Below, piece after piece: positions 10,946 through 23,224 of a DNA stretch of 64,000 nucleotides (within the stretch, counting starts at the first letter, position 1; the number at the start of each line of letters is the position of its first letter). The notes under the pieces were generated by a model. The model was not told where the DNA came from, did no database searches, and saw nothing but the letters and a program-made list of their open reading frames with translations. The DNA is from Phyto melanocephala. Its lineage: Eukaryota; Arthropoda; Insecta; Diptera; Rhinophoridae. The stretch covers positions 132,710,333 through 132,774,332 of the forward strand of contig OW799233.1 of assembly GCA_941918925.1 (NCBI GenBank). The letters run 5' to 3'. Made by a program: the position numbers and the translations under genes.

Positions 10946-12380
10946 TATGGGCCTTAGTGTTAAAAAAATTTTCAATTTGTATATTTTAAAATCTGAAAAA
11001 AGGGATAAAAAAATACTAAAACGAAAAAGTATTTACTTTTTGAATTTTATGATGACTTTTGGCCAACGCTGTCAGAATTGTTAAGAGTAAGCGCAGAATC
11101 CTGAGATTTGTTTGTATGAAAACTGGGCAAAGTACTTCTACAGTTAGAATAAGTCAAATTCGTCCAAATTGCGAACCAAATTTGATAAAAAAATGTTATA
11201 AAAATTACATATGTGGTTCAAAATTGATTGGCAATCTTCAAGTTGTTTGTGACTTTCGTCTTTTTGAGCATTATAAACGCATAAGGATAGACAAATATTG
11301 TGAGGATGTTTGTAAAGCAGTGGTACAGTTAGTTGAGGCTTTTTTTCCTGCAGTTATAAGGCTGATTTTATTATATTTTTTTTTGATTGACAATTTGCAA
11401 TTGTTGTAGCCAATTTAAAGATTAAGACCATTCAACAATTTATTTATTGATTTTTGGTTTGCTGATCTTTTTGTTGTTGATGTTTTAATATAAATATGCT
11501 CTTGCAAATACATGTGCATTTTTTAAAATGATTTTGTTACTAAATATTTAATATAAAATATTTATTTGTTTGTTTATTTATTTTTTTATTTGTTTAATGA
11601 TTTTTAAATGCAAAAGTAATTTAATGCTCAATGCATATTAAATGTAAAAATTTGTTGTATTTATGCTGATTATTATTACTACAATTATTTATTTATTCAT
11701 TAATGTATGCATGTATGTATGTAGATGCTAATATTTATATTCAAATATTTACAGTATATTTAATAATATTTTAAATATCTATATTATATTGTTATTGTAA
11801 CAAATGTTGTTGTTATCTTCTGTGTTTTTTTTGTGTTGTTGCAATTTAATGCAAATGAAATTATGTTGTAAATTTAATTTTTTCATTTGTTTGATTGTTC
11901 GCTGGTAGTGTTGAATATATTTAATCGTCTGTTCGATACTTCAATCGACAAAAGTAAATTATTTTTGTAAAATAATTTCTTTTTTGTTTATTTTTTGTTG
12001 TTGTTGCTTTTAATAAATATTTACATAATTCTCTGTAATTTTTTAAATTTCATTAAAATTATTTACATAAATATAAAATTGCCATTAAACTGTAAAAAGA
12101 CAATAAAAAATATTTAAATACTACAAAATTATGTGAATTACAGCCAGCCACAGATTTATGAATATTTAATATTTATTAAGCTTATTTGTTGTTGGGTTTT
12201 TTTCTGTTAATAGTTTACAAATTATTTACATTTTCATTCGTACATTCATACGTATTATGTATGTAATTGTTGTAATAATTGTTTGACATTCTTTTGCTCA
12301 GTTTTGATTTGTTTGTTGATTGTTTTTAAAATATGTAAGTGTTTGATTTAAATGTAATAATCATATAAAAGTTTAATGTG
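10946..12380. other. AT-rich non-coding DNA
   Basis: Mostly A/T runs and GTTGTTG tracts, with a short (ATGT)n stretch near 11705. A plus-strand frame at 11059-11409 (116 codons, non-ATG start) runs into low-complexity sequence and has no motif I recognise, so it is not called as a gene. Confidence 0.5.
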
Positions 12381-13660
12381 AGTTTGGGAATTCCCGGGCG
12401 GGAATGAACCATTTAATATTTCCGGGAAAATTTTGCTCTTATTCCCGGGAAAACGGGAAATAAAAAATATGTAGTATATTAGGAAATATATTTGATTTTA
12501 TTTTTAATTTCTTATCTGTTTTGGTAAATTTTAAGAATATTTGAATAAAAAGTGAGGTTTTTAATTTGTTAGCGTTTTTTGTTTGTTAAGTATTTACAAC
12601 TTTTCTCAAATACGAATATGTAAAAAAAAACAAACATCATCGGTCAAAAATATTTCACGCCAAAGTTAAGGACTTTCTAGAATTATTTTTAATAAGTGCT
12701 TATAAATTTCAAGTGAATTTATTATATACATACATAATTAAATGTTTTCTTGTATATAAATCTTTTTTATAACAACCGTAAATCCAGCAGTAGTTTCCGT
12801 GGTTCATTTTTATAAATATAATCGTATGTACAAATTATTTTTAAAAGTGGTCACAGAATTTGTAGGTATAATTTTTTTATTTATGATTGAATTTTTCTAA
12901 TAATACTTCTTTTGAAAACTCACTTTGTTTAGAAGCAAAATATCTGAAGTTTGGAACTATTTTCCTCAGCACAATGTAATATTTGCCCGAAAATGTTAAT
13001 ATTCAAGGGCGGTCTCATACGGCACCTTCTTTTGGTGCTTTTCAAAAAATAAAATTTAAAAACGATTCTTCAACACCTGCACCAAATAAAAAAAATAATT
13101 CCACCATTAAAAGTTTTTTAGACACCCAAACATTACCAGAAATTGTTTCAAAATTGGCAGCAGTCGATGGAATATGTATTCGAACAATTACACAAAGTTC
13201 TTTTATTCGTCAAAGTTTTTTTCAGTAAAAATATAACGTTACCAAAATATGAAACTGATGCTAAAAACATTGTAATAAAATATTAAAACGCCGTTAAAAA
13301 TACGATGGTGAAAACAATATCGAGTTAAATTTGCGACAATTTAAGGTTTGCTCTTGTATTAGACAAGTGGAGTAGTGTTGCCCAAAAAAAGTATCTGTTT
13401 ACATGGCAATAATTATTTTTATAATTTGGGTTAAGTTTATATTTCCGGAAGATGTAATGCTGACACAATAAGGACTCTAATGGAAAATAAACTACTACTA
13501 AAACAATGAGTTATTAACCAAATCGTGATGTTAAAATTAACAAACATTATTTATTTTAAAAGAAATATTATTTTTGGGAATCCCGGGAATTCCCGGGAAG
13601 ACGATTTTTTAAATCCCGTTTCCCGGGAACATAAAAAGACCGGGAAATCCCAAACCCTAA
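12381..13660 (+). mobile_element. Deleted hAT element with CCCGGG-rich ends
   Basis: Left end GTTTGGGAATTCCCGGG and reverse complement of the right end GTTTGGGATTTCCCGG are matching inverted repeats about 1.28 kb apart. Both subterminal regions hold extra TTCCCGGGAA copies (12420-12460 and 13580-13640), GC-rich islands in an AT-rich setting. A hAT transposase fragment lies between them. No clean 8-bp TSD is visible, so the outermost bases may be mutated. Confidence 0.6.
12905..13510 (+). pseudogene. hAT transposase, N-terminal fragment
   Basis: The clearest frame (12983-13228) contains NSTIKSFLDTQTLPEIVSKL, AAVDGICIRTITQSSFIRQS, the typical region after the BED zinc finger of hAT transposases ('LakLaavDGlpf..i..S.fir..'). 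Just upstream, an out-of-frame WNYFPQHNV is reminiscent of the BED finger start ('vWxyF'). Downstream, after a frameshift at about 13228, ITLPKYETDAKNIVIKY and a region resembling 'LvLDKWSSVAQKKYL' (about 13350-13390) continue the N-terminal half, including the first catalytic-Asp neighbourhood. The dimerisation/C-terminal domain is missing. This cannot be active; it is an internally deleted copy. Confidence 0.6.
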
Positions 13661-13664
13661 TTGT

Positions 13665-14299
13665 ATCCAAAACAGTGTTGCCGATATGCTTGAAATTTTA
13701 TAGGATCAAAAAATTTGTCTATTTTCTTTTTGGGAAATATCAAAATTATTGCATAATTTTTTCTAATATCACATACAGAGTTAGTTCTAATAAAACAAAT
13801 TGCTAATCTATCGACTTTTTTTTAAATTTAAATTCTTTTTTTATTGAAACTATGGAAAAATTTAAGAATTGTTTGGAAAGAAATTTTATAAAAAAACTTT
13901 TGTATAATAATATTAAAAACACAAAAAAGTAATCAAATATTTAAAAAAATTTTTGAAATGACAATTTCAGATTTTTATAAAGAATTTGGTAAAAGGAGAA
14001 TATATGAAAATATTTTTTTAGAAAGAAGGAGTTTACGAAGTTTATTGAAGCAAAATCATTGAAATATTTTTTATATATTAAGAAAAACTAAAAAACAAAA
14101 ATCTATTGGATATTATAAACTTATCAAAATTTTTTTTAAATGTTTTCACTTAGAACCTAAGGATCATAGATGGGCCAACAATTTAATACGAAGTGATATT
14201 TTTTCAGCAAAACTATTATTTTATTTAATGCTAATCGTAATTGAAATATTACCCAAAATTGTGTAAACAACAAAATTATCAATTAAAAAAATTTACAAT
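13665..14299. other. AT-rich non-coding DNA
   Basis: No gene. A CAGTGTTGCC word at about 13672 resembles a hAT terminus, but no partner end is visible nearby. Confidence 0.45.
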
Positions 14300-14440
14300 A
14301 TCTTCTCTAATATATGAAATTCTCGTGGCGTGGTGTTTGTGATTAAACTCCTCGGAAACGGCTCAACCAATTTTCCTGAAATTTTGTGTGTACATGGGAT
14401 AGGTCTGAGAATTAACATATATTTTTCATGCCCCTCAACA
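14300..14440 (+). mobile_element. Helitron-like 5' fragment
   Basis: The order TCTTCTC, GAAATTCTCGTGG, GTTTGTGATTAAACTCCTCG, AACGGCTCAACCAATTTTCC, TGAAATTTTGTGTGTACAT matches the 5' part of a common insect Helitron-type repeat. The element at 62629-63261 shares the CGGCTSAACCRATTTYC core. The fragment breaks off where the LINE begins at about 14440. Confidence 0.5.
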
Positions 14441-16015
14441 CCACACCTTTTTGAGGAGGTTAGGAGGTCTATCAGTAAGACAAAATGGCTTAAGAAAGGG
14501 AAAATCAGCACTCGGAGCACTGGAAGATGTGGTTTTGAGTGTCGAACAAGCTCAGCATGGAAAGAACTATTCCAGAAAAATCGCTCTGTTAGCTACATTA
14601 GACGTCCGAAATATGAACATTTAACAACCTACTATGATAGGACATTATAAGAGCTTTGAAAGTTGATTTCACAATCCCTGCATATTTACTTAATATAATC
14701 AAGAGTTACCTGAGCGATCGTACTCTTCCCTACGATACAACAAGCGGACTGAAATCAAGAAAAATAACGTCAGGAGCTGCGCAGTGTTCCATACTTGGAC
14801 CAGATCTGTGGAATATTAAATACGATCAAATCCTTAGACTGGAAATGCCCGATGACTGTCAACTGGTAGGCTATGCAGACGATATAGCAGCTGTTATTAC
14901 TGGTAGAAATGTAGACGATGTTAAACGAAAACTAAATATGGTAATGCTACGGAGTAAAACATGGCTCGAGCAGCATGGGTTAAGCCTCGCTACGTAGAAA
15001 ACAGAGCTTAAATTATTGACAAAAAAGCATATACAACTAGAGACAGTTTTCGGCATTCTAGACACAAGGATAACGACGGATAATATGCTAAAATACTTGG
15101 GAGTCAGATTTGATAGCAGACTTAGATTCACCCATCAGATAAACCATGCTGCTGACAAATGAATACTACAAATTCAGTGCTTTTATACGGCAGTGAAGAT
15201 TGGGGAACATATCTTAGAACAGAAAACAGACGAAACATACTATTGGCGAAACATACACAGAGAACATCGGCACTAAGAGTAGCATCAGCATATCGGAGAG
15301 TTTCACAGGAAGCTGTTTTTATAATCAGCAGTACAATCACCATAGACCTTTTAATTGAGGAAAGAGTAAAAATATATGCTGAACGAAAGCAGGGGAACGA
15401 AGTAGATCAAGGAGAGTTACGAATGGAAACACTAAGGAAGTGGCAAGAGAAGTAGAACAGCTCTGCAAAGGGAAGATAGACCGTAAAACTAATTCCAAGA
15501 ATTGATGAATGGTTCAGTAGAAAGGAGGAAGAGGTAAATTACTACTTAACCCAAATGCTGTCGGGACACGGCTATTACAGAAAATACCTTTTTAAAATGG
15601 GAAAAGCTGTATATATGGCGACGGAGCTATTGACGATGCGAAACATACTTTTTTTAATTGCGAACGATGGCAAAATGAGAGAAAGAAATTGGAGGAGGAG
15701 ATTGGTCTCGTAACTGTTGGGAGTATTGTAAACCAAATGTTACGCAGAAATGGAAATTGGCATATGGTCGCGAAATACGCGGAGAACGTACAAAAAACGA
15801 AGAAGATTGATCTGGATAGGCGATCACTATTACCCGCCTGGACGCAAGCAATATAGTAACGTGGCTGAACCACTCTATCTATCCAAAGTAATGCGAACGC
15901 GATTCCGGATAGAGAAATTTTCAGAAGGAGGTAGGTTTTTAGTGGTAACACCACATACCGGATGTGACAACATCTGATGATCCGAAGTGATTTTTCTACC
16001 TTACCACAAAAAAAA
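14440..16015 (+). pseudogene. LINE, 5'-truncated, with YADD RT
   Basis: Reads through the second half of a reverse transcriptase to the element's 3' end. Blocks in order, with frameshifts: LSVRQNGLRKGKSALGALED (family 'QyGFRkGrST..A'), a LLATLDVRN palm strand, SGAAQCSILGPDLWNIKYDQ (family 'GvPQGSvLGPxLWN'), LVGYADDIAAVI with both catalytic Asp, HGLSLA, KYLGVRFDSRL, then the C-terminal region with a zinc-knuckle remnant around DDAKHTFFNCERW near 15640. The 3' UTR ends in an A-run at about 16002-16015. There are stops after GLSLAT and elsewhere. The arrangement resembles R1/LOA-type insect LINEs. Frames on the opposite strand here are antisense shadows. Confidence 0.75.
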
Positions 16016-17490
16016 AATGTCACGTACGATGACATGGAAATGCCCATATGCTAATCATTTTCTATTAACTTTCTTTATTATTATTTTCTCTTTTGTTTTT
16101 TTTGGAAATTTGGTTTAAATGAATTCCTAAAGTCAATCGAAATGTTTTCAACAATATAATTTTATAAAGAATTTTGATAGAATTGAGAAATCAACAAAAA
16201 AAAATATAGTAAAAGAATCATTTTCACAAATTTTCTGTAAAAAAATAAAAATTATAAATTTTGCCATTATTAAACCGCTTTGCTATATAGCTGACCTTAA
16301 TATGACCTTTATTTCTATTGTTTCAATTTGAGTAAAAGCATCTTCCACAACTTTATAGAATTCATTACATCAATTGTCAATTTTTTGATAAATAATTTCT
16401 GACAGTAATGCACAAGTTTACAGGTACAATTACAAAACAATCTTTTAATCAATCACTCAATCTACATTGGCCACAAGAAGTGCAAAAGAAAAATAGTAAA
16501 TAAATTTTTATTAGCTGAAAAAAAACTTGCAGCACACTTCAGATATTTTTTTTCTCAAAAATAAAAAAATAAAGAAAACCTTCAAATCTATAGTTTCCCC
16601 AAACCACGATTAAAATAATGATCATGACAATGATGTGCTGTTACAATTGTAACAGACAATATAAATGTCTGTAGCTGCTGTGTAGCAGCGTTAGTAATAG
16701 TTGCAGTAGTTGTACTGATACTACTATTAAAGTGTCTTTTATTTTGTTCAACAAACAAAATCTTTAGACATCTACTAGTCATGTATCAATCTTTATTAGT
16801 TTGGTGGTAAAAATTGTTCAACTAATTGGCCAATAACTAGCAGACATACCTTAAGGGTTTTATTAAAATAATTTTTTAAAGAAAGAAATCTCGTGGAGAA
16901 TTATTTTTATCGAATTACTTGGCATACTTTAAATGTTCTTAACTATAGAAAAAAAAAAATAGCACAACACCAACATCAAATTGCAAATTTAATTTAATTC
17001 TTTACAAAAGCTGTAAGGCACAGTGTGGACGGATATAAGAAATTTAGTTCAGAGTTTAAAATTGCAGCTTGCCACGCGTTTAAAACGTCATTATTAGCAT
17101 TATCATTATTATTTCGATTTGTTGTTTATAGAGCAGAAAGTTATTGGGTGTGGGAAAATGCTTTATAAACTGCAACTAATATAATTTTTAATTTGCATTT
17201 TTAATTTTGCATAAAAGTTTAGTTTTTAGTTTAAAAAATATAAATATAAAAAATTAGAAACGTATAATCTCTTTATGGAAAATTTATTTACTGGCAGCGT
17301 ACAATTAGGCGACTACACACAGTGAATTCAAAAAAATGTTTGTTAGTATCGAAACTTAAACTGTGGGAACCCCGAAACAAAAAATTTTAATATTGTATCT
17401 GTATGTGTATTTAACTATTTCCTTTAAAGAAAATTTTACACATCTTGAAAATATTTTAAAAAAATCTATGCATGGAATATGTAAATATGT
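16016..17490. other. AT-rich non-coding DNA
   Basis: No gene or repeat boundary recognised. Short minus-strand frames, such as 16588-16782, have no protein signature. Confidence 0.5.
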
Positions 17491-17492
17491 AA

Positions 17493-18270
17493 AGGGTGAT
17501 TTTTAAAGAGGTGTAAAAATTTATAAAACAAACATAAATTTTTTAAATTAATTTTGAATTTACTTTATTCAAAAAAAACTTCTGACAATATAATTTAAAT
17601 ATGACCGCCACGCCGGCACGGATGTGAAACTCAAATTTTCAGTGACTTATTTTCAAAATTTATGGCCACATATAGGCAATAATGCGGCGAATATTATCCC
17701 CGAAGTGGTCAATTGTTTCAAGCTTATCGGCGTAGACTAGCGACACTTCACATATCCCCACAGAAAATAGCCTAGCGGCGTTAAATTCCATGATCTTTAA
17801 GGCCAATTCACGGTTTCAAAACATGAAACTATGCTTTTGCCAAAGGTTTCTTTCAATAAATAAATTGTGATACGAGCTGTATAACATGCTGCATCGTTTC
17901 CTTAAAATCACAGCTCCTGCATATAATGGATGTTCAATTGATGAACGATAATATTAGTGATCATGGCTCAATAGCGGTGACCATTGACTGTAATGTTCTT
18001 TCTGATCAGCATAGTAATTATTAAAAAAAGTAATGCCAATGTTTCCACCAGCCCATAAGGCACAACAAGCAGTTAGTTTTTCTTGATGTAACGGGGTCTT
18101 AACATACACCTGAGGATTATCATCACTTCAACAACGGCAGTAGAAAACAAAAGTAGGCATCATCGTTAAACACAATTCGCTTATGAAAATCGGGATCAAC
18201 GGAAATCTTGTTTTGGGCCCATTCACCGAAGAATGATAAAGTAAGCATTGCTTCATATTCAGTGCGATTA
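17493..18270 (-). pseudogene. mariner-like transposase remnant with one terminus
   Basis: The left boundary carries GGGTGATTTTTAAAGAGGTG, a terminus type seen in fly mariner elements. Read on the minus strand, protein blocks in scattered frames match the C-terminal two thirds of a mariner transposase: GEWAQNKISVDPDFHKRIVF, DDAYFC (first catalytic Asp region), SSGVC..DPVTSRKT, a CLMGWW block, a decayed centre, and near the left end IFCGDM..SVASLRR corresponding to 'yFLWGYVKSLVYAD', then NIRRIIAY-like residues. Many stops and frameshifts. The other terminus was not found; the N-terminal third is gone or unrecognisable. Confidence 0.6.
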
Positions 18271-19205
18271 CATAGTAAAGAAATGATGTGGCATTTATGG
18301 TATAGTTATTGGTTCAAAATACGCAACATGAAGAATCAATGTGTTGCATAACAGGATGCAAAATATGTATCTGCTATAAGTAATGGTGAAACATCGGCCG
18401 TCATTGTTATTGGAATAGAGATCCTAAATTAGATGATCCTAAAAGTGGATAGCATGTGATTTTAACTGAACTGCACCACACGCCATACAGCCCTTGAAAT
18501 AATTAAATATTAGTGTTGTATGAGACTGTGTTGCTCTTATTATTTCTTGTTACGGTGATTAAAGTTGGTTCCCTAGATCGTGTGAATTAACGTCTATTAA
18601 TGTCTTCTTGCAGGTTTATTTTATCTTAATGACAACAAGCGCATAACCGTCCAACAACAATTACGTGAAATGGACATGAAAAATTTATCCGGAAGTATAA
18701 ATATCAATACATATTTTTCCTACATAAATTATTAATTAAAATTATCATTTCCCTTGCATTTTCGGTAGCTTAGAAGGTTGCCTCAGGCCTTTTCCCCCGG
18801 TTACGATGTTTGTATCCCTTATCTTCAAACCTAAACTAAAAGTTCTATTGGAGGATTCATCTTGTTGAATTTCCAACTATATTTTTAATAACTGAAACTA
18901 TCAAGTATATACCAAGTATCTTGTTCCTTCTGAAAATTTCACTAAATTTCTTTAATTTTTCTCCCATCCAATAGTTGCTGCTGTCAAGTAACTATTATAG
19001 ACATCAATCTGCAATTTTTCCTTAAGCTCAGTCAACTAACTAGAGAAACAACAAAACAACCAACCGACCATCTAAACCAACCATTCATCCATCCTACGTT
19101 TTTTGTTGTGTGAAGTTCGTTGCTTTAATTTCTTTCAATATTTTAAAACTTTTTTTTTTTTTTTTGTATATAATTCGTGCTTCATTCAAGCAACCATTCA
19201 TCCAT
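18271..19205. other. Non-coding, with a possible short mariner HTH scrap
   Basis: Mostly unassigned. Around 18618-18680 the plus strand can be read as LNDNKRITVQQQLREMDMK after a TTCTTGCAG acceptor-like string. This resembles the helix-turn-helix 'NRRITVRxLAxEL' of mariner transposases but is too short to call. 19030-19200 is CCAT/CAAC-rich simple sequence. Confidence 0.3.
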
Positions 19206-19209
19206 CCAT

Positions 19210-19301
19210 CTAGTTCATGTTGAAATACTTATCAATGACCGTGTTGGTGGCCACTGAAAAGAGGAGCATGAAGATGAACCAAGGCATCATTTGTGTTGCA
19301 A
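19210..19301 (-). CDS. Short membrane peptide frame or terminal exon
   Basis: On the minus strand an ATG at 19288-19290 opens a 26-codon frame ending in TAG at 19210-19212. It encodes a Met-Met-Pro-Trp start, the hydrophobic run FIFMLLFSV, then ATNTVIDKYFNMN. What makes it stand out is codon use: TTC, ATC, CTC, GTG, GCC, ACC, AAC, ACG and GTC dominate, giving a GC-rich island in very AT-rich DNA. The context before the first ATG (ACAA) fits fly start preferences. Alternatively an AG at 19302-19303 could be a splice acceptor, making this the last exon of a larger membrane protein. I recognise no family. Both readings are inference; chance is the third option. Confidence 0.35.
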
Positions 19302-19309
19302 CTTAAGAT

Positions 19310-20515
19310 TATAGTTGGGTTGTTGCTACCGTTGTAACCAGAAAAAAGTCAATATTTAAGTTGTGTTTATTTTTCTCTTGCATGTCCTAAACTTTGCTTT
19401 TGATCAGTTAGTTAAATCCCTTTACTATTTTTCTTGTAAAATTTTCCTTTTAGCAACTTGAGGCTGGCAGGAAGGCAAGTTTTGGCCTTGTCTTTGTGTT
19501 TCTTTTCTTTTTTTCTTCTATTGTATTGTAGCCTGTTTTGCTTGATATAATTGTAATGTCTAAGATTGTGCTCGAAATTTAGTTGTATGTTAAAGTATTT
19601 TATTTTATTTTGTTTATAGTAGTTGTTGTTGTCTTAGTTGTTGTTGCTGCTACAAAGTAATATTGAATTTGTAGTTTAGAAATTATCTTTTGCTGCAGTT
19701 CCGTTTGGGAGATTACAATTTTTTTGCTTTAGTATGTAACTGGGGGATATTACTTTTTTTAAACTATTTAAATTGTTGCAAATAGCAGAAGCAACAACTA
19801 CTACAACACACAATCTACACAATTGAATATCATTTTCAATTACAATAAAGGATTAGTAGTCAAAAGACTTTGAAATTAATATGAGGGACTTTTCGAGCCA
19901 AAACAAATTTAAGGACATTTAGAAGGACTTAAAACGAAAGAGAAATTAAGTTTTGTTTTGTGCTGCCTCTGCATAGGGTGTTAGCTATCGTAATGGATTA
20001 GTGGATTTAAATGGTAATAAATTTAAAGTAATACTGCATTTAGTAATATGAGTTAAGTAAAATTGAAATGAAATTAAAAAAAAAAAAAATAAATAAGTTT
20101 TAACATGGTATGTACACATTTAAAATTTGTAATAAAAATTTTTGTTAGCTAACGGCTTTAGAACAGTGCTCTTCCTAAAACAAATTTATTTGGCTGAAGC
20201 TCGTAACAATTTGTATAATTGTTGCAGTGCCATTTAAATATTTCGAGTGCAAAGAACTATTAATGAGAAATTTTAAGAACAATTTTCTATATCCTTTTTG
20301 CACATATATTAATAGTTTCAATACTTTTTTTAAAATAAAGTATTTAAATAGTGACAAAAAACTTGAATTAATATTTTGTTATTTAATTACACAATGTAAT
20401 TAAATATATTGTTGGCCATAATACTGCCATGAACAGCTACTTTCTATGGTAAACAATTTTACATTTTTTTACGATGTTTCAAAAACATATTTTACTTAAG
20501 TCGGTAAAAAACTTC
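19310..20515. other. AT-rich non-coding DNA
   Basis: No gene seen. It contains T-rich and TTGTTGTTGCTGC-type tracts around 19620-19660. If the frame at 19210-19301 is a terminal exon, the region right of 19303 would be its intron; no further exon was identified. Confidence 0.45.
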
Positions 20516-20519
20516 GCTA

Positions 20520-21250
20520 TAAATACTTTTAAACTTTTGACAAACTCATAGTCCTGAACTTCAGCGGACGGAACAGGCTAGTATCTGGCGATACATTTTC
20601 TCAAAATCCGCATTGAAAACATAGTGGAAAAATCTTTACCGCAAAACTATTACTGTGAGATCTGGCTGTAGAATTGCACTGGGATAATAAACGTTATTGA
20701 AGCTAACACTACTAGAGGACGGATTGGATACATTAAACACCATTCTTAGTGTAATGGTGACACTAACGGGTTTAGTCACTGCGAGATATGGTATATAAAA
20801 ATGGTCAAAATTGACGTAGAGTTTTATACGACCTTGATATGACCCATATGAAGACCTTGTCATACTGGGCTCTTAAATCTGGGTTTTTCAAATGTCGAAA
20901 TTCATTTCGCTTGAATTGAGACATAGCTCTGTTTCAAAAATCTCCTAATGATTTAATTAATTTGAAAATTCCTGACGAAACACTATATATCGAGCATCAT
21001 GGTTTCCATAATTGGTGTTCTGTTAAAGCTTTTCACAATATTGATCATCTTTAGATAGTTGGGTCGCTTGTGGAATTTCTTCAAGACTCCAAAAACGAGT
21101 AAGATAATTATTGAATTCAAGATGCGTACAAATGGATACAACATCATGCAGGAGTCAGATTGAAACACTTACCCTGTGACTATCCAACCGAAAACGGTTC
21201 TCTGGATGATCACGTTTTCATTTGGATGTATTTTCAAGTCCATCGTTAAA
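20520..21250 (-). pseudogene. BEL/Pao retrotransposon pol fragment
   Basis: Read right to left on the minus strand, scattered frames match the start of a BEL/Pao reverse transcriptase region. Near 21200: a TVFGWIVTG block (end of the protease-linked segment, family 'iFGWilsG'). Near 21050: FWSLEEIPQATQLSKDDQ (family 'FWelEei'), then LFNRTPIMET. From 20863: YIPYLAVTKPVSVTITLRMV, FNVSNPSSSSVSFNNVYYPS, AILQPDLTVIVLR (family 'KlRvVFnaS..sS.G.SLNd.L..Gp.Lq.dL'), then FFHYVFNADFEKMYRQI, which carries the first RT Asp. Frameshifts and stops separate the blocks. No LTRs, integrase or remaining RT motifs are present. Confidence 0.7.
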
Positions 21251-23220
21251 ATTCTCTAATACATATATTGTTTCCATTATAAACATAACATAATGGTGTT
21301 TTGTGTAATAAACAAAATATTTTAATTTTTATACCCGCCACTGAAAATTATTCCCCGTTAATTTATTAAAGTTTGAAGAATTTATTCAGAAATATGAAAA
21401 TACAGTATAATCGTATATTTTTTATTTTTTTAAAAATTTGAAATTAATATTTAATTTATATAAAAAAATTTTCAATTAATAATAACGCCCTAAATATCTA
21501 GAATGAACTTTATTTGATATTTTGGTTTTAAGCAAGTCCTCTCTTAAACATGTGCTTGTCAATTTTTATTAGTCCAATCACCAATAAGTGTCAATTAAGT
21601 GACATTCTTTAGATTCAAGCTGTTAATTTAAATTTGAATGCAATTTATAACTGTATATTTAACTGATTTGTATGTAGTTTATAGTGGTTGTTAATGTCCG
21701 AATGTTATTTAAGTTAATTTTCTATTCACAAAATAAATCTGCTTTTTAAAGTTTATTTCAATATGCATACAACTGCTTTTAATATTTTTTTTCGCAAAAT
21801 TGCATTGATTGTTTTATTTAAAGTATTTATCGTTGCTGCTGTAGCGACTATAAAAAATTAGCATATATTTCAGCCAAATATATACAAATACTAGTAGACA
21901 AAAAGATATTTATTTTATTTCAGCTGTTCTGCTGTACTGGTTTATTTAAACAGTTTTTTTAAACAATTTTTTTCGATGGTGTTTGATTCTGTTTGATACT
22001 AGTTGTGATACATTCATCACTAATACCACTACTTAATATTGACTTTTGTTGATTGTTTTTTGGCAATATTATTTTTGAATATTGAAATTCTTTTGCGCTT
22101 GATTTTTGCAATTTTAAATGCCAAAAGGTTATAGCGTTAAAACTAATGAGAATCTAAATATGTAAATGAGAACAACTCTTAATATGTAAACGAGTATGGA
22201 TTGAATGCCCACAACAACAGGTGTTGATGAAATATACTTGTGCAAAGTTTTAATATTAACGTGTATTGGTGCTGTTTAGGTGTCAGTGAAATCCAAAGAG
22301 AAGACGTATGACAAAAAATGTTGGGCCACAGATAAGCGTGGATCCAGGGGTAGGGAAAACGGATATTTCGCTTAACCAAATTTTTTTAATTTCATAAGGA
22401 ATACAGTTTTGGCAACCATTAATCAAGCAGTTCATATAGATAAATACAAAATTAACCCCTAAAAGAAGGGTAAGCTGGATCCCCGACTGGCCACAGAAAA
22501 TTCTATTGGTGTCTAAGTTACAATCTATAAACAAGGATATTATTAATTGCTGATGGTTTAAGATCCCTTAAACCAGATCTGCTTGCCGTTGTTGATGATG
22601 CTGAAAATCATTTTGTTTTAAAACTAAGCTAGATCAAAACGTTCAGGCAGTTAATGTTTTTTAGAAAGGACCCACAAATACTGATTAATTGTACTCATAT
22701 AGCATTACATAAAAACAAGTTTTCCATTATGTTGGTATCTAACTGTGGTCTACATATACTAGACTTGCAAGATCTGCTACATTTGCATGATCTGTTTATA
22801 ACAAAGGGTAATTGCCGCTATTATAATAGGATTTATAACCACATTTACAATTTTTTTCAATATATTTTAAGCTAAATTTAAGAAAGTTTTGTCCAGACAG
22901 ACGTCTTCTTTTTTGAGACAGAAACGTTTTTTTTCATATAACGTTGCAAAACAAGAGTTAGAAAAAATTTAGTTTGTAAAATTTAAATGTCATATTAAAT
23001 AAATTTTTGCGCAAAATGTTTTAAAAGTTATATCATATTGCTTCTAATCGATATGTTTCAGTGTGAACATAAATAAAAAACAAAAATAACAGAATATTAC
23101 TCTCACTCGAAAATTTTTTCTCTACAGCTTTGTTAGTGTTTTCAAACAAAGTAGAATATCAAAACAAAAAGCGACAATTAAGTAAAGAAAAGATGAATCG
23201 CAGTAAAAATATACAGTTGA
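21251..23220. other. AT-rich non-coding DNA
   Basis: No gene recognised. The segment 22190-22560 is less AT-rich and opens minus-strand frames (66 and 83 codons), but neither shows a domain; it may be part of an unrecognised repeat. Confidence 0.45.
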
Positions 23221-23224
23221 ACAC

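Noticed and set aside
11059..11409. A 116-codon plus-strand frame with several Cys residues
   Set aside because: It starts without ATG, ends in T-runs and shows no domain or codon bias.
15592..16047. A 151-codon minus-strand open frame
   Set aside because: It is antisense to the LINE C-terminus and 3' UTR, which has a recognisable protein on the plus strand.
18603..18725. Plus-strand segment LNDNKRITVQQQLREMDMK after a TTCTTGCAG acceptor-like site
   Set aside because: It resembles a mariner helix-turn-helix but is under 30 residues of usable match, with no adjoining transposase blocks on that strand.
22179..22534. Overlapping minus-strand frames of 66 and 83 codons
   Set aside because: No recognised motif; composition suggests an old repeat rather than a gene.
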